A stretch of 39,961 nucleotides of DNA from Pirellulales bacterium (lineage in GTDB: Bacteria > Planctomycetota > Planctomycetia > Pirellulales > UBA1268): contig JADHSL010000016.1 in NCBI GenBank assembly GCA_016776925.1, forward strand, positions 1 through 39,961. Direction: 5' to 3'. The translations under genes and the position numbers were made by a program. Shown here one piece after another: positions 1-9,603 of the stretch; the stretch's first letter is position 1, and the number at the start of each line of letters is the position of its first letter. Under the pieces are notes generated by a model that was not told the DNA's origin, made no database searches, and was given only the letters and a program-made list of their open reading frames with translations.

Positions 1-76
1 GACGAACTTCAATGACTACAGCGGTGGGTGCCTGAGTGAAGGTGGATGTTTCCTCTTTTCCGAACAGGTAATGAGT

Positions 77-3000
77 TCAGTCTTCTCCGTATCTCGCGAT
101 GAGTTCACCTGCTTCAACTGGGCTGCCAGGGCTTACAAGTACTTCTGAAAGTGTTCCGTCTTGCTCCGCGTAGACCGTTGTTTCCATTTTCATGGCTTCT
201 AAACTCAGGATCTTATCACCCTTCTTGACGGCATCGCCTGGCTTGACGGCAACCGTCACAATCAATCCAGGCATCGGAGCGCCAATATCTCGAGGATTTC
301 CAATGTCCGCTTTCGGGCGTTGCTGGATCGTGCCTTCGAGCGTGCGGTCGACGACAGAAACACTCCGAGGCTGCCCGTTCAATTCAAAGAAAACAGTCCG
401 CGTACCATCTGCATGGGCCTCTCCGACGGTCAGAAGACGGATCACAAGCGTTTTGCCAGGTTCAATATCAACAAAAAGCTCTTCACCAGGTTTCGGACCC
501 TCAAGGAAAGCCGGGGTGGGTAGGACAGCGACATCACCGTATTTCGCCCTGTGTTCAGCGAAATCTTGAAAGACTCGTGAATAGAGAAGCCATGATGAAA
601 CCTCACGCGGGGTTGCTTCGCGGCCAACAAGAGCGGTGACTTCAGCAGTTGCGTCTTCGATATTGGCCGGTGGAAGTGTGGCTCCCGGCCGGCCTTCGAT
701 AATGGTTTGATTGCGAACGACTCGTGCAACTACTTCAGTTGGGAATCCGCCCGGTGGCTGTCCCATACGGCCTGACAAAAGATCGACCACCGATTCGGGA
801 AAAGCAATCTCACGGGTGCTCTTAAGAAGTTCACTTGCCTTCATTTCATTCGTAACGAGTAGAAGTGCAAGGTCGCCAACCGCTTTACTCGTAGGTGTCA
901 CCTTGACAATATCACCAAGAAGTTGGTTGACCTCTGCATATGTTCGGCACACATCTTCCCAGCGGTCTGTAAGCCCAAGAGCCCGTGCCTGTTCAAGTAA
1001 GTTGGTGAATTGACCACCTGGCATCTCGTGAAGATAGAGATCTGCATCGGGTGCTTTCATTCCACACTCAAATGGAGAGTAGTGTTCGCGAACCGCTCCC
1101 CAGTAGTGGGTCAAGTGCCGGAGAGGCTCAGGGTCGAGGCCAGTGTCGAGATCAGTGTTTCGTGTTGCTTCAACGAGGGCATTGAGGTTTGGTTGACTTG
1201 TGAGACCAGCAAAGGGTGCCATGGATGCATCCACAATACTCGCTCCGTGCCGAGCGGCCTCCAGGCAACTGGCCAGCGCAGCACCTGATGTGTCGTGGGT
1301 GTGGAAATGGATCGGAAGACCAACTTCGTCGTGGAGTGCCTTTGCTAGTCTGCCTGCAGCAAATGGCTTGCAGAGACCAGCCATATCCTTGATGGCCAGA
1401 AGATGAGCACCTCGTTTTTCAAGTTCTTTTGCAAGGTCTACGTAATACTTAAGTGTGTATTTGTCGCGTTTGGGGTCGAGTACATCGCCGGTGTAACAGA
1501 CAGTGGCTTCGCATAGGGCTCCACTTTGCTGAACGGCTGTAATAGCTACCTCCATGTTGGGGACCCAGTTCAGTGGGTCAAAAACTCGGAATACATCGAT
1601 TCCGGCCGACGCAGATTCCTTGACGAAGCCTTGGACAACGTTGTCGGGATAGTTGGTGTAGCCCACGGCATTACTGGCGCGAAGAAGCATTTGAAAAAGA
1701 ATGTTTGGTACCTTCTCGCGGAGTCGCGTCAAACGCTCCCAAGGACACTCCTTCAGGAAACGCATTGCGGTATCAAAGGTTGCACCGCCCCACATCTCGA
1801 GTGAAAAGAGGCCATTCGCAAGCCTGGCGTAAGCGTCAGCAACGGCGATCATGTCATAGCTTCTCATTCGAGTTGCCAGGAGTGACTGATGTGCATCGCG
1901 CATTGTGGTGTCCGTCAGGTAGAGGCCCTTGTGCGATCGAAGGGTGGCAGAAAATTTCTCTGGTCCAAGTTCAAGAAGTTTTGTCCGGCTGCCGGCTGGT
2001 GGGGCTTGCTGAGAATCAAACTCTGGCACACGGGCTGGACTTCGACGGACGACTGGCTGACGGTTTTTCATCAGCGGATTGCCATTTACGATGGTTTCGG
2101 CAAGAAAACTGAGAAGGCGGGTGGCACGATCTTGACGAATCGGGAAGTCAAAAAGGCTCGGTGTTTCATCAATGAACCGTGTGGTGCAATTTCCTGCGAG
2201 AAACTCTGGGTGCGTTACAAGGTTGATAAGGAATGGAATATTGGTTTTGACTCCTCGGACACGAAACTCCTGAAGACACCGTTCAATATGACCGGCTGTT
2301 TCGACGTGAGAGAGCCCTCGAGCAGTTACTTTGACCAAGAGTGAGTCAAAGTATGGAGTTACAACGGCTCCAGAGAAGGCCGTGCCTGCATCGAGTCGAA
2401 TGCCCATTCCGCTGGCTGAACGGTACGCCGTAATACGACCATAATCTGGTAGGAAACGGTTTTCCGGATCTTCTGTTGTGACTCGACATTGGATGGCGGC
2501 CCCCATCGTGCGTATGGCGCTTTGGTCGCCTAGACCGATTTCTGGATCTGTCAATTTCAAGCCCGCAGCAATCTGTAACTGTCTGCGAACAATATCAACA
2601 CCTGTGATCTCTTCGGTCACGGTGTGTTCAACCTGAATTCGTGGGTTGACTTCGATGAAATAAAATCTGTCTGCATCAGCATCGACAAGGAATTCAACCG
2701 TCCCAGCATTTTCGTAGTTGGCAGTTCGGCCTATGGCGATCGCTGCATCACATATCTGATCTCGTATCGTTGGAGAAATGTTTGGCGCTGGAGCTACTTC
2801 AACAACTTTTTGATGCCGGCGCTGTACAGAACAGTCTCTCTCATAAAGGTGTACGAGATTTCCGTGTGTGTCTCCGAGGAGTTGTACTTCAATATGCCTC
2901 GCACGTTCTATGAACTTTTCAATGAAGACGCTTGTACTGCCAAAGGCAGTTTTGCTTTCGCGCTGAGCGCTTTCCAATGCAGCAGGCAGGTCCTCTTTGC

Positions 3001-3526
3001 TTCGTACAATTCGCATGCCACGGCCACCACCACCATGAGCTGCCTTGAGCATGACAGGGAATCCAAGTTCCTCGGCGGTCTTGACTGCCTCTTCCAGGCT
3101 TTCAAGAGCACGTGACGATCCCGCCAGAATTGGAACACCAGCGCGTTCGGCTAGTTCACGAGCAGCGGTTTTATCTCCGAGGTTTTCTAAGAGTTCAACT
3201 CGTGGTCCAACAAAGATGATTCCAGCTTCGCCACAAGCCCGTGCGAATTGGGCATTTTCTGAAAGGAATCCGTAGCCCGGGTGGATCGCATCGACGTTGT
3301 GTTCTTTCGCAAGTGAAACAATTCCATCAATATCCAGATAGCTCCGTAAGGGTTCCCCAGGGCGTCCAACAAGATACGCTTCGTCTGCTTTGAACCTGTG
3401 TAATGAGAATCTGTCTTCATGTGCATAAATTGCGACGGTACGCATGCCGAGTTCATGTGCTGAACGAAAAACACGAATGGCAATTTCACTACGATTTGCA
3501 ACAAGAAGTTTGCGGATTGGTTGCAT
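77..3526 (-). CDS. pyc: Pyruvate carboxylase, single-chain
   Basis: This biotin enzyme carboxylates pyruvate to oxaloacetate using ATP and bicarbonate, an anaplerotic step in the cytoplasm. At 1149 residues it has the usual length of the one-polypeptide form. Residues 1-450 are the biotin carboxylase: start motif KLLVANRSEIA, the ATP-grasp glycine loop GGGGRGMR at 165-172 and FIEVNPRIQVEHTVTE at about 290-305. Residues 530-830 are the carboxyltransferase TIM barrel, with DTTMRDAHQS at 539-548, the expected carbamylated lysine in AIKDMAG at about K713, and HFHTHD at 740-745. The C-terminal biotinyl domain carries EAMKM, with the biotinylated lysine at about K1113. The ATG at 3526 starts directly on the conserved N-terminus. 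It stands alone, with a perfect 15-bp palindrome about 25 bp upstream that may be an operator. The closest alternative, a 2-oxoglutarate or oxaloacetate decarboxylase subunit, does not contain all three domains. Confidence 0.97.
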   Translation of the reverse strand: MQPIRKLLVANRSEIAIRVFRSAHELGMRTVAIYAHEDRFSLHRFKADEAYLVGRPGEPLRSYLDIDGIVSLAKEHNVDAIHPGYGFLSENAQFARACGEAGIIFVGPRVELLENLGDKTAARELAERAGVPILAGSSRALESLEEAVKTAEELGFPVMLKAAHGGGGRGMRIVRSKEDLPAALESAQRESKTAFGSTSVFIEKFIERARHIEVQLLGDTHGNLVHLYERDCSVQRRHQKVVEVAPAPNISPTIRDQICDAAIAIGRTANYENAGTVEFLVDADADRFYFIEVNPRIQVEHTVTEEITGVDIVRRQLQIAAGLKLTDPEIGLGDQSAIRTMGAAIQCRVTTEDPENRFLPDYGRITAYRSASGMGIRLDAGTAFSGAVVTPYFDSLLVKVTARGLSHVETAGHIERCLQEFRVRGVKTNIPFLINLVTHPEFLAGNCTTRFIDETPSLFDFPIRQDRATRLLSFLAETIVNGNPLMKNRQPVVRRSPARVPEFDSQQAPPAGSRTKLLELGPEKFSATLRSHKGLYLTDTTMRDAHQSLLATRMRSYDMIAVADAYARLANGLFSLEMWGGATFDTAMRFLKECPWERLTRLREKVPNILFQMLLRASNAVGYTNYPDNVVQGFVKESASAGIDVFRVFDPLNWVPNMEVAITAVQQSGALCEATVCYTGDVLDPKRDKYTLKYYVDLAKELEKRGAHLLAIKDMAGLCKPFAAGRLAKALHDEVGLPIHFHTHDTSGAALASCLEAARHGASIVDASMAPFAGLTSQPNLNALVEATRNTDLDTGLDPEPLRHLTHYWGAVREHYSPFECGMKAPDADLYLHEMPGGQFTNLLEQARALGLTDRWEDVCRTYAEVNQLLGDIVKVTPTSKAVGDLALLLVTNEMKASELLKSTREIAFPESVVDLLSGRMGQPPGGFPTEVVARVVRNQTIIEGRPGATLPPANIEDATAEVTALVGREATPREVSSWLLYSRVFQDFAEHRAKYGDVAVLPTPAFLEGPKPGEELFVDIEPGKTLVIRLLTVGEAHADGTRTVFFELNGQPRSVSVVDRTLEGTIQQRPKADIGNPRDIGAPMPGLIVTVAVKPGDAVKKGDKILSLEAMKMETTVYAEQDGTLSEVLVSPGSPVEAGELIARYGED

Positions 3527-3550
3527 GACAGTGGCTTCTTACTCAATGGA

Positions 3551-3565
3551 ACGATTTGAAATCGT
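3551..3565. promoter_or_regulatory. Perfect 15-bp palindrome upstream of pyc
   Basis: ACGATTT-G-AAATCGT is a perfect inverted repeat with a single central base, 25 bp upstream of the pyc ATG. Its position suits an operator or a small leader hairpin. Nothing in the sequence identifies a binding protein. Confidence 0.35.
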
Positions 3566-3752
3566 CGCCCAAGAACGACGGTTACGGAACAGGAAGATTT
3601 TCGGGTGACAAGAAGCCTATGTCAGGCGAGCTACACAAGCCATGCTGCCCAAAAATCCTGTGCAGTTTCTAATCGTACCGTGCGTCAGCAGTCGGTCATA
3701 CAGGGGAGACGTGTCGCCGAGGAATAACGGCCTCTTGGAATTGACGGTGGGT

Positions 3753-3774
3753 ATCGCTCACGTACGTGAGCGAT
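3753..3774. repeat. Perfect 22-bp palindrome at the tsaB 3' end
   Basis: The half-site ATCGCTCACGT is followed immediately by its exact reverse complement, giving 11 bp per arm and no spacer. It covers the last codons and the TGA of tsaB. No T-tract follows on the minus strand, so it is not a canonical intrinsic terminator. It could be a protein-binding site, a 3' mRNA hairpin, or chance assisted by coding constraint. Confidence 0.6.
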
Positions 3775-4513
3775 CTTCAGCGTAGCTGGCTCGCAAATAG
3801 GTCGGTGCTAATTCAGCTGGCGGAGTTGTTATGCCTTTTTCAACTGCAGCCAGACCAATGCATAATAATGTTCGGACATATGGCTGCCATGCTTGTGCTG
3901 GTGGGAGTTTCAGTGTTCCAGGGTTGTCGTTGAGTTCGTGGATAACATCGTGTTGCATGGCAAGACCCGGACCGGTGACGAGAGAGTCTGGAGCCAACGT
4001 TTTGCGCCAATCAGCGGGTTTCCTTATCGTGCCCTTGCTGATCTGCCAAATGAGATTGTCTATCGGCTGAGATGCTGTCGCGACATAGAGCTCTCCGCGG
4101 CCAGCATCAAAGATGACTTCTACTTGGTCGCACGAACCGCATTCTGCAACTGCCTGAGTTGCCAGACAGGATGCAGTTGAAATACCCACAAGGGAGCAGC
4201 CATTTGTCCAGGCAAGTGCTTTTGCTGTTGTGACGCCTACTCTCAGGCCCGTAAAAGGGCCGGGGCCTGTTGCCACAACAACAAGATCAACCTTGTTGAG
4301 CGACCATCCTGCTGATTCAACAGTCGCAACAAGAGTTGGCATGAGGTTTCGTCCCTGACCACCCTCTTTAGGGAGCTGAGATTCCTGCACGAGGAAATTT
4401 TCGAAACGACGTGACCCAGGTTTTTCAGCGTGGTGTGACGGTAGAATCCCGGCTGCCACGCTGCCCGGACTGGTGCTGGTCTCGATAGCTAGAAACTTAT
4501 GAATTGAGGGCAT
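3758..4513 (-). CDS. tsaB: tRNA threonylcarbamoyladenosine biosynthesis protein TsaB
   Basis: TsaB is the inactive Kae1/TsaD paralogue that scaffolds the TsaD-TsaB-TsaE complex making t6A37 on ANN-decoding tRNAs in the cytoplasm. The 251-residue product starts with the ASKHA-fold strand FLAIETSTSPGSVA. It carries the diagnostic TsaB signature GPGPFTGLRVGVTTAKALA at 83-101, the FDAGRGELYVA strand near 135-145, and ends with the family's PTYLRASYAE tail. It lacks the metal-binding histidine pair of TsaD, as TsaB should. Length is close to the family norm of about 230. The gene is transcribed divergently from the phosphoesterase; no tsaD or tsaE lies in the window. Confidence 0.93.
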   Translation of the reverse strand: MPSIHKFLAIETSTSPGSVAAGILPSHHAEKPGSRRFENFLVQESQLPKEGGQGRNLMPTLVATVESAGWSLNKVDLVVVATGPGPFTGLRVGVTTAKALAWTNGCSLVGISTASCLATQAVAECGSCDQVEVIFDAGRGELYVATASQPIDNLIWQISKGTIRKPADWRKTLAPDSLVTGPGLAMQHDVIHELNDNPGTLKLPPAQAWQPYVRTLLCIGLAAVEKGITTPPAELAPTYLRASYAEDRSRT

Positions 4514-4730
4514 GTGGAGAGTCTGCTTGACCGCGATCGAACAGTGAACAAAACTTAATGTAGTATTATGAAGTATGGTGATTCAGAGATCACACCAGCA
4601 AAATCGTACTCGACGGTTAATTTTGGTGTGTCAGAATTTTCTGGACTGTTTTCCGGCGTCTTAGCGTGTGCCCTGTTAGATCGCCACAACACTGATTACT
4701 TGAGGCTGATTCAGCGACAGGGAAGTATTT

Positions 4731-5501
4731 GTGAAGATTGCACTGATTAGTGACATTCATGGGAATCTTGAGGCTCTCACGGCAGTCCTCAAGGATATTG
4801 AAGAGCAGGGTGTTGATGCTCTCTACTGCCTTGGCGACATCGTTGGGTATGGCCCTAATCCATGCGAGTGTTTGGCAACAGTTCGTGATCGATGTCAGAA
4901 GATAATTCTCGGTAATCATGATCAGGCAGCCCTATTTGATCCCGATGGATTTAACGTAGGAGCAGAACGAGCGATTCGTTGGACCCGTGACCAACTCGAG
5001 TCTCATGATCAGCGGGTGCGTCGGCCAGAGGATAACCTCTTTGATTTCCTTGGTGAATTGCCAAGGAGTTTCAAGGAAGACGAGATGCTCTTTGTTCATG
5101 GTTCAGCACGACGGCCGCTCGATGAGTACGTGTTTCCTGAGGATGTATACAACCCACTGAAACTGAAGCACATTTTTGAACTGGTTTCTCGCCTCTGCTT
5201 TCAAGGACATACGCACATTCCAGGAGTCTTTACGATCGCACCGGAATTCGTGGCTGCGGCTGTTGGGCCGGGCACGACTGAGGTAAGAATGGTCCTGCCA
5301 GCCACCAAGGCCATGATCAACGTTGGATCCGTCGGACAGCCCAGAGATAATGATCCTCGATCCTGTTATGTCATTGTTGAAGATTTTGAAACCGTGCGTT
5401 ATCGGCGGATAAAATACGATATGCAAGTAACCTGCGACAAAATTTATAATATCCCTGAACTGGACAACTTTCTCGGTGATCGGCTGCTCGTAGGGCGTTA
5501 A
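4731..5501 (+). CDS. Calcineurin-like metallophosphoesterase (YfcE/MJ0936 type)
   Basis: This is a predicted cytoplasmic phosphodiesterase or phosphatase with a binuclear metal site. All core motifs of the family are visible in the 256-residue product: SDIHGN (D8, H10), GDIVGYGP (D36), GNHD (N62, H63, D64), HGSA (H123) and GHTHIPG (H160, H162). [10 protein letters not shown] is typical of the single-domain group often annotated as a YfcE-like or diadenosine tetraphosphatase-like esterase. The substrate cannot be read from the sequence. The GTG start at 4731 is supported by AGGGAAG at 4719-4725, five bases upstream. It lies divergent from tsaB and 88 bp before yidC. Confidence 0.88.
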   Translation: MKIALISDIHGNLEALTAVLKDIEEQGVDALYCLGDIVGYGPNPCECLATVRDRCQKIILGNHDQAALFDPDGFNVGAERAIRWTRDQLESHDQRVRRPEDNLFDFLGELPRSFKEDEMLFVHGSARRPLDEYVFPEDVYNPLKLKHIFELVSRLCFQGHTHIPGVFTIAPEFVAAAVGPGTTEVRMVLPATKAMINVGSVGQPRDNDPRSCYVIVEDFETVRYRRIKYDMQVTCDKIYNIPELDNFLGDRLLVGR

Positions 5502-5532
5502 CGAATACAAAAACAGAAGACGCCCCTCCTGA

Positions 5533-5560
5533 TTGCATCGAAAACAGGCTACACTACTAT
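5533..5560 (+). promoter_or_regulatory. Candidate sigma70-type promoter for yidC
   Basis: TTGCAT (5533-5538) and TACTAT (5555-5560) are separated by 16 bp, matching the -35 and -10 consensus at 3/6 and 4/6. The predicted start of transcription near 5567 leaves room for the GTG start at 5590. It would exclude the in-frame TTG at 5533 as the yidC start, since that TTG would itself be the -35 element. Confidence 0.35.
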
Positions 5561-5589
5561 TTTTCCCGCCGGATTCTTGCTGGGTTACC

Positions 5590-7935
5590 GTGGAACGACG
5601 CTACGCTGTTTTTATCGCTCTTTCATTGGCTGCCGTTCTCGGCAGCCAGGTGATGCGCTCAATTCTATTTCCACAGGCAGAAGAGCAGCCGCCTGTTGTC
5701 GAGCCGTTTGTGGACGGCGACGCCACAGGGCAGCAATCGTCTGTCAAACCGAAAGAGGAGCGTGAGCTCACGACTGAGGAACCAAATCGTTCCACTGGAG
5801 AACAGCCAACAAGTGGGTCTGGAAGTGACCTGACACCAGATTCGGATCCTTCGGTATCACAAACGGTACCGCGTCGTCACCTGTCGCTAGGGTCACTGAA
5901 CCCCGACGCCCCGGTTGGCATGTTGGTGACGTTGTCGAGCCGCGGCGCGACTGTTGAGCGTATCGAATTAGCCGGAGAACAGTTTCACGATCAGGATGAT
6001 CGTGGTGCTTACATTGGCCACTTTGCTGCAGATGTTGTTGCTGAGGGGTGTCGGCTCAATGTTGTTGGTGATGGAACTCCAGCAAAAGTTGGAGGACTTC
6101 AGGCTGGAGATGTCATTGTTCGTGTAGCAGATTCAACCACCCCTGACCCGGAGAGCCTTGCTGCTGTTCTGTCTCGCTTGAAACCTCGCCAGACCGTTTC
6201 TGTTGTCTTCCGTCGGCCGCAAGGAGGGTCACTTGGTCGAGAACAAACTGTTGACATACCAACAACGCGGCGTCCACTCGAGGTGATACGCCCGGAGTTC
6301 AGCACCGTTCCAGTCGTCGATGTGGATGCGGGTTTTCACGATCCGCTCTCCTTTCGTTTATCGATCGCATCTCGTGACGGGCAAAAGCGTCCAGAAGAAG
6401 GCGAGATAGAGGGAAATCAACTCGAGCAGAAAGACTGGGATGCAAGCATTTCAGATGACGGAATGTCTGTCGAGTTTCGTCGAACACTCGATGGGGGGCT
6501 GACTGTCGTGAAGCAGTATCGCCTTGTTACAGCAGCAGACAACCCAGTCGGTCTTGTGGAGGACGCCCGCGCAGGACGGTATCGGCTGCAGCTTCGGGTC
6601 TCATTCAGGGCGTCGCAGAAGACGCAACTCGAATACGCCATAGATGGTCCAAACGGCCTTCCGACAGAAGGGTGGTGGTATGCAGCTCGAGTGTCACGTT
6701 CATGGGGTTCATTAGGCGTGCGAGATGTCGCAATGCGTTTTGTTGGCGAGCCGTCGACTCTTATCAGTGGCCTAACATTGACGGATGAAGATGCTGAACA
6801 ATCGGCGAGTGCGATTCTTGATGAAAAGCCACTTTCATTTGCGGGGGTGGATGCACTGTATTTTGCGAGTGGGTTACTGCCAGCGGTTGAAGGCACAGAG
6901 ATTCCGCAACTTGCAGAGGTTCAGTCAATCGTCGTTGGAGATGTGCCTGAGGCCGCTCGTCGGAAGTTAGTCAACGTGAGTTGTCGATTGCTGTCCCGTG
7001 AATTACAGCTCGAACCGGATGTGCCAGTGACACATCGATTCGACATATTTGCTGGGCCGAAGCGTCCAAGTCTACTAGCAACGTTTGGCCGTCCGCAGGC
7101 ATCCATGAATGATCTGGTGTATTACGGGTGGTTTGGCTGGGTTGCGAGGCCAATGATCGCAATTCTTCATGTTCTTCATGCCATTATTCGGAACTATGGA
7201 ATCGCGATTATTCTTCTGACGGTGATTGTTCGTGGGGCGATGTTTCCAATTAGTCGGAAGCAGGCCTTGTCCTCCCAGAAAATGCAGGTTCTTCAGCCTG
7301 AAATGAAGGCCATTGCAGAAAAATATAAGAATGATCCCCAGAAACGCACGATGGTTACCCAAGAGCTTTGGCGAAAACACAACTACAACCCAGCCGGTGG
7401 GTGCCTTCTAGTCTTCATTCAGATTCCTATATTTATGGGACTCTATCGGTCGTTGGCGACGGATGTCGAACTCAGACAAGCTCCACTTTTTACATCGGCC
7501 ATCCGCTGGTGCTCCAACCTTGCTGCACCAGACATGATGCTTGATTGGTCAGGCTTTATGCCAGGCTTTCTGGTCGCTCCTGAAGGGTGGCTCGGCCCCT
7601 ATCTGAACCTCTTTCCGCTGCTTACGATTGGACTCTTCTTGTGGCAGCAGAAGCTTTTCATGCCACCTGCTGTTGACGAACAGGCGAAGATGCAGCAGCA
7701 GGTAATGAAGTACATGATGTTCTTTATGGCTCTTATGTTTTTTAAGGTTCCGTGTGGTTTGTGCCTCTACTTTATTGCATCAAGTCTCTGGGGCATTGCT
7801 GAACGACTGCTGCTCCCGACACCGAAACCTGGTGGTGCACTCGCTGGGGCGGGAGGGCCAACCATAGTAGATGCAGTCAGTAGTAAACCAGGCGATCGAT
7901 CCTCAGGTGGGCGGAAACGTCGAAAACGCCGGTAG
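5590..7935 (+). CDS. yidC: Membrane protein insertase YidC with inserted PDZ domain
   Basis: YidC inserts and folds inner-membrane proteins, alone or with SecYEG. The 781-residue product has an N-terminal membrane anchor (YAVFIALSLAAVLGSQV), an acidic linker, a large periplasmic region, then the conserved 60KD_IMP core from about residue 505: VARPMIAILHVLHAI, YGIAIILLTVIVRGAMFP, the cytoplasmic KMQVLQPEMKAIAEKYK coiled segment, and hydrophobic stretches ending in a basic KRRKRR tail that suits ribosome contact. Unusually, about residues 150-220 form a PDZ domain (GTPAKVGGLQAGDVIVRV, then a strand-rich VSVVFRR segment) within the periplasmic region. The start is taken as GTG 5590, giving MERRYAVF; a longer frame from TTG 5533 adds 19 unlikely residues. 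No clear ribosome binding site is seen. mnmE follows 76 bp later, a pairing common in bacteria. Confidence 0.94.
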   Translation: MERRYAVFIALSLAAVLGSQVMRSILFPQAEEQPPVVEPFVDGDATGQQSSVKPKEERELTTEEPNRSTGEQPTSGSGSDLTPDSDPSVSQTVPRRHLSLGSLNPDAPVGMLVTLSSRGATVERIELAGEQFHDQDDRGAYIGHFAADVVAEGCRLNVVGDGTPAKVGGLQAGDVIVRVADSTTPDPESLAAVLSRLKPRQTVSVVFRRPQGGSLGREQTVDIPTTRRPLEVIRPEFSTVPVVDVDAGFHDPLSFRLSIASRDGQKRPEEGEIEGNQLEQKDWDASISDDGMSVEFRRTLDGGLTVVKQYRLVTAADNPVGLVEDARAGRYRLQLRVSFRASQKTQLEYAIDGPNGLPTEGWWYAARVSRSWGSLGVRDVAMRFVGEPSTLISGLTLTDEDAEQSASAILDEKPLSFAGVDALYFASGLLPAVEGTEIPQLAEVQSIVVGDVPEAARRKLVNVSCRLLSRELQLEPDVPVTHRFDIFAGPKRPSLLATFGRPQASMNDLVYYGWFGWVARPMIAILHVLHAIIRNYGIAIILLTVIVRGAMFPISRKQALSSQKMQVLQPEMKAIAEKYKNDPQKRTMVTQELWRKHNYNPAGGCLLVFIQIPIFMGLYRSLATDVELRQAPLFTSAIRWCSNLAAPDMMLDWSGFMPGFLVAPEGWLGPYLNLFPLLTIGLFLWQQKLFMPPAVDEQAKMQQQVMKYMMFFMALMFFKVPCGLCLYFIASSLWGIAERLLLPTPKPGGALAGAGGPTIVDAVSSKPGDRSSGGRKRRKRR

Positions 7936-8011
7936 GCTACGGACTGCGGTCATACAGCTCATTCCTGTTCGGTAACTGCCTCTCGTAACTGTCTACTACA
8001 GCTTCCGTGTC

Positions 8012-9442
8012 ATGGATTCCACGACTGATCTTATTGTTGCTCCAGCAACGGCTCCGCAGCCAGCTGCCAGGTCCATTGTGCGTTTGGCAGGTGACGGCCT
8101 CAGCGGCGTTCTGCGTCAGCTTTTCCTTTCTGCTGACGGATCACCACTCCAGTTGCCGGATCTGCAGCAGCCCGCACAGCTGATCAATGTGGCATTTCAT
8201 CCTGAAGCACTCGGTTCTGTTTGGGGGAAACTTCCTGTTGCCGTACTGTTTTGGCCCGGCCCTGCTGGGCCACTAGGAGCCCCAGTCGCTGAGGTGCAAC
8301 TCCCTGGATCGGCTTCCTTACAGGCAGCTTTTGTGCAGGAGGCCTGTCGGCTTGGGGCTCGATTGGCACGTGGTGGAGAGTTTTCTCTGCGGAGTTTCCT
8401 TGCTGGAAAGATTGACTTGCTTCAGGCAGAGGCAGTTGTCGCAGTTATTGATGCGCGTACGCCACAAGAATTGTCTCAGGCACTTGACCGTATGGCAGGA
8501 GGCGTTGGTCGGTCCGTTGAGGACCTACGGGAATATTTGCTTGATCTTGTTGCAGATATTGAAGCAGCAATCGATTTTGCGGATGACCTCGCGCCTGATG
8601 CCGTTCCAGTCCCAGATACTACTCAAGACGCAATCACTCCGAAGATTCAGCACGTATGTCGACAGCTGGATCGTGTCACGCATCAATTAGCCGGTCGTGA
8701 TAGTGGAGGGCAGGGTGGCCTGCCGAGGGTGGTTCTGGCCGGTGCACCAAATATCGGTAAGAGCAGTCTCTTTAATCATTTGGTAGGTCGTGATGCTGCT
8801 CTTGTAGAAAATGCATCGGGAACAACACGTGATTGGATTGCAGGAGAATTGCGTGACACTGCTGGAATCGTTTCATGTCTTCTGGTGGATCTTGCAGGCA
8901 TCGGCGGGCTGTATGAATCTGGTGATTGGCTCGTGGCTGAGCGTGATGTGAGTGCTGCCGCTGATCGAGTTGCAAGGGAAGAGATTCAACGGGCAGATGT
9001 TATTGTCGCATGTCACGATAGTGACTCAGACCCTCTCATCACAGTAGTGGATTCTACGACAGCTGAATGTATTCATGTGATAACTCGTGCTGATCGGCAG
9101 CAGGCTGAAAAAAAGATGGCCGGCCCCCAGGAGTGGATCCTGACGAGTGTGAAAGCAGGTGTTGGGGTTGAAAAACTAAGACAACGGATTCTCGAAATTG
9201 TTTCTTCCCTTGATCGTGCGACTCCTGCCACGATTCGGCTTCGTGCGGGACTTGAGTCGGCACGAGAATCACTTGTTCAGGCTGAAAAAAGCATGACTGG
9301 TTGTGATGGTCTACCATCGGATGAGGCATTGCTTGCAGTCCTTCTCAGGCATGCTATTGATGCACTCGGCGAGGTAACAGGTGCGGTGGTAGGAACAGAC
9401 ATTCTCGACAGGGTCTTTTCCCGGCATTGTATTGGGAAGTAG
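8012..9442 (+). CDS. mnmE: tRNA modification GTPase MnmE, divergent G motifs
   Basis: MnmE works with MnmG to place the carboxymethylaminomethyl or aminomethyl group on wobble U34 of certain tRNAs, using a folate-derived carbon. The 476-residue product has the N-terminal folate-binding domain (residues 1-125), a helical domain, an inserted G domain and the C-terminal tail ending in CIGK (C473), the invariant MnmE terminus. In the G domain the P-loop is GAPNIGKSS (about 244-252), the switch I threonines are in SGTTRDW, and G3 reads DLAG (293-296) instead of DTAG. The G4 NKxD motif reads TRAD at about 358-361. The N-terminal segment also lacks the usual PGRG turn after the APAT motif. The start ATG gives the canonical beginning but has no visible Shine-Dalgarno sequence. 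Identity is secure; nucleotide specificity is less so. Confidence 0.9.
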   Translation: MDSTTDLIVAPATAPQPAARSIVRLAGDGLSGVLRQLFLSADGSPLQLPDLQQPAQLINVAFHPEALGSVWGKLPVAVLFWPGPAGPLGAPVAEVQLPGSASLQAAFVQEACRLGARLARGGEFSLRSFLAGKIDLLQAEAVVAVIDARTPQELSQALDRMAGGVGRSVEDLREYLLDLVADIEAAIDFADDLAPDAVPVPDTTQDAITPKIQHVCRQLDRVTHQLAGRDSGGQGGLPRVVLAGAPNIGKSSLFNHLVGRDAALVENASGTTRDWIAGELRDTAGIVSCLLVDLAGIGGLYESGDWLVAERDVSAAADRVAREEIQRADVIVACHDSDSDPLITVVDSTTAECIHVITRADRQQAEKKMAGPQEWILTSVKAGVGVEKLRQRILEIVSSLDRATPATIRLRAGLESARESLVQAEKSMTGCDGLPSDEALLAVLLRHAIDALGEVTGAVVGTDILDRVFSRHCIGK

Positions 9443-9603
9443 GGCTAAGAAGTTCACCAAGAATGTTCCATATACTGAGGATCATTCAGCGCATACAGTT
9501 TTCTGATGGGTTGTGATTGAGTGGAAAGGTCGACTGTGTTTATTTTGTACAAATTCTTCAGTGAATCCTTGCCTGCTCGCCAAACGAATACCAAGAGGAA
9601 TTC

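Noticed and set aside
4578-4593. GTGAT-N6-ATCAC dyad upstream of the phosphoesterase as a CRP/FNR site
   Set aside because: The spacing between GTGA and TCAC is 8 bp rather than the 6 bp of CRP sites, so the match is not convincing.
4568-4750. 60-residue plus-strand frame before the phosphoesterase
   Set aside because: It has no ribosome binding site, no recognisable features, and overlaps the well-supported GTG start at 4731.
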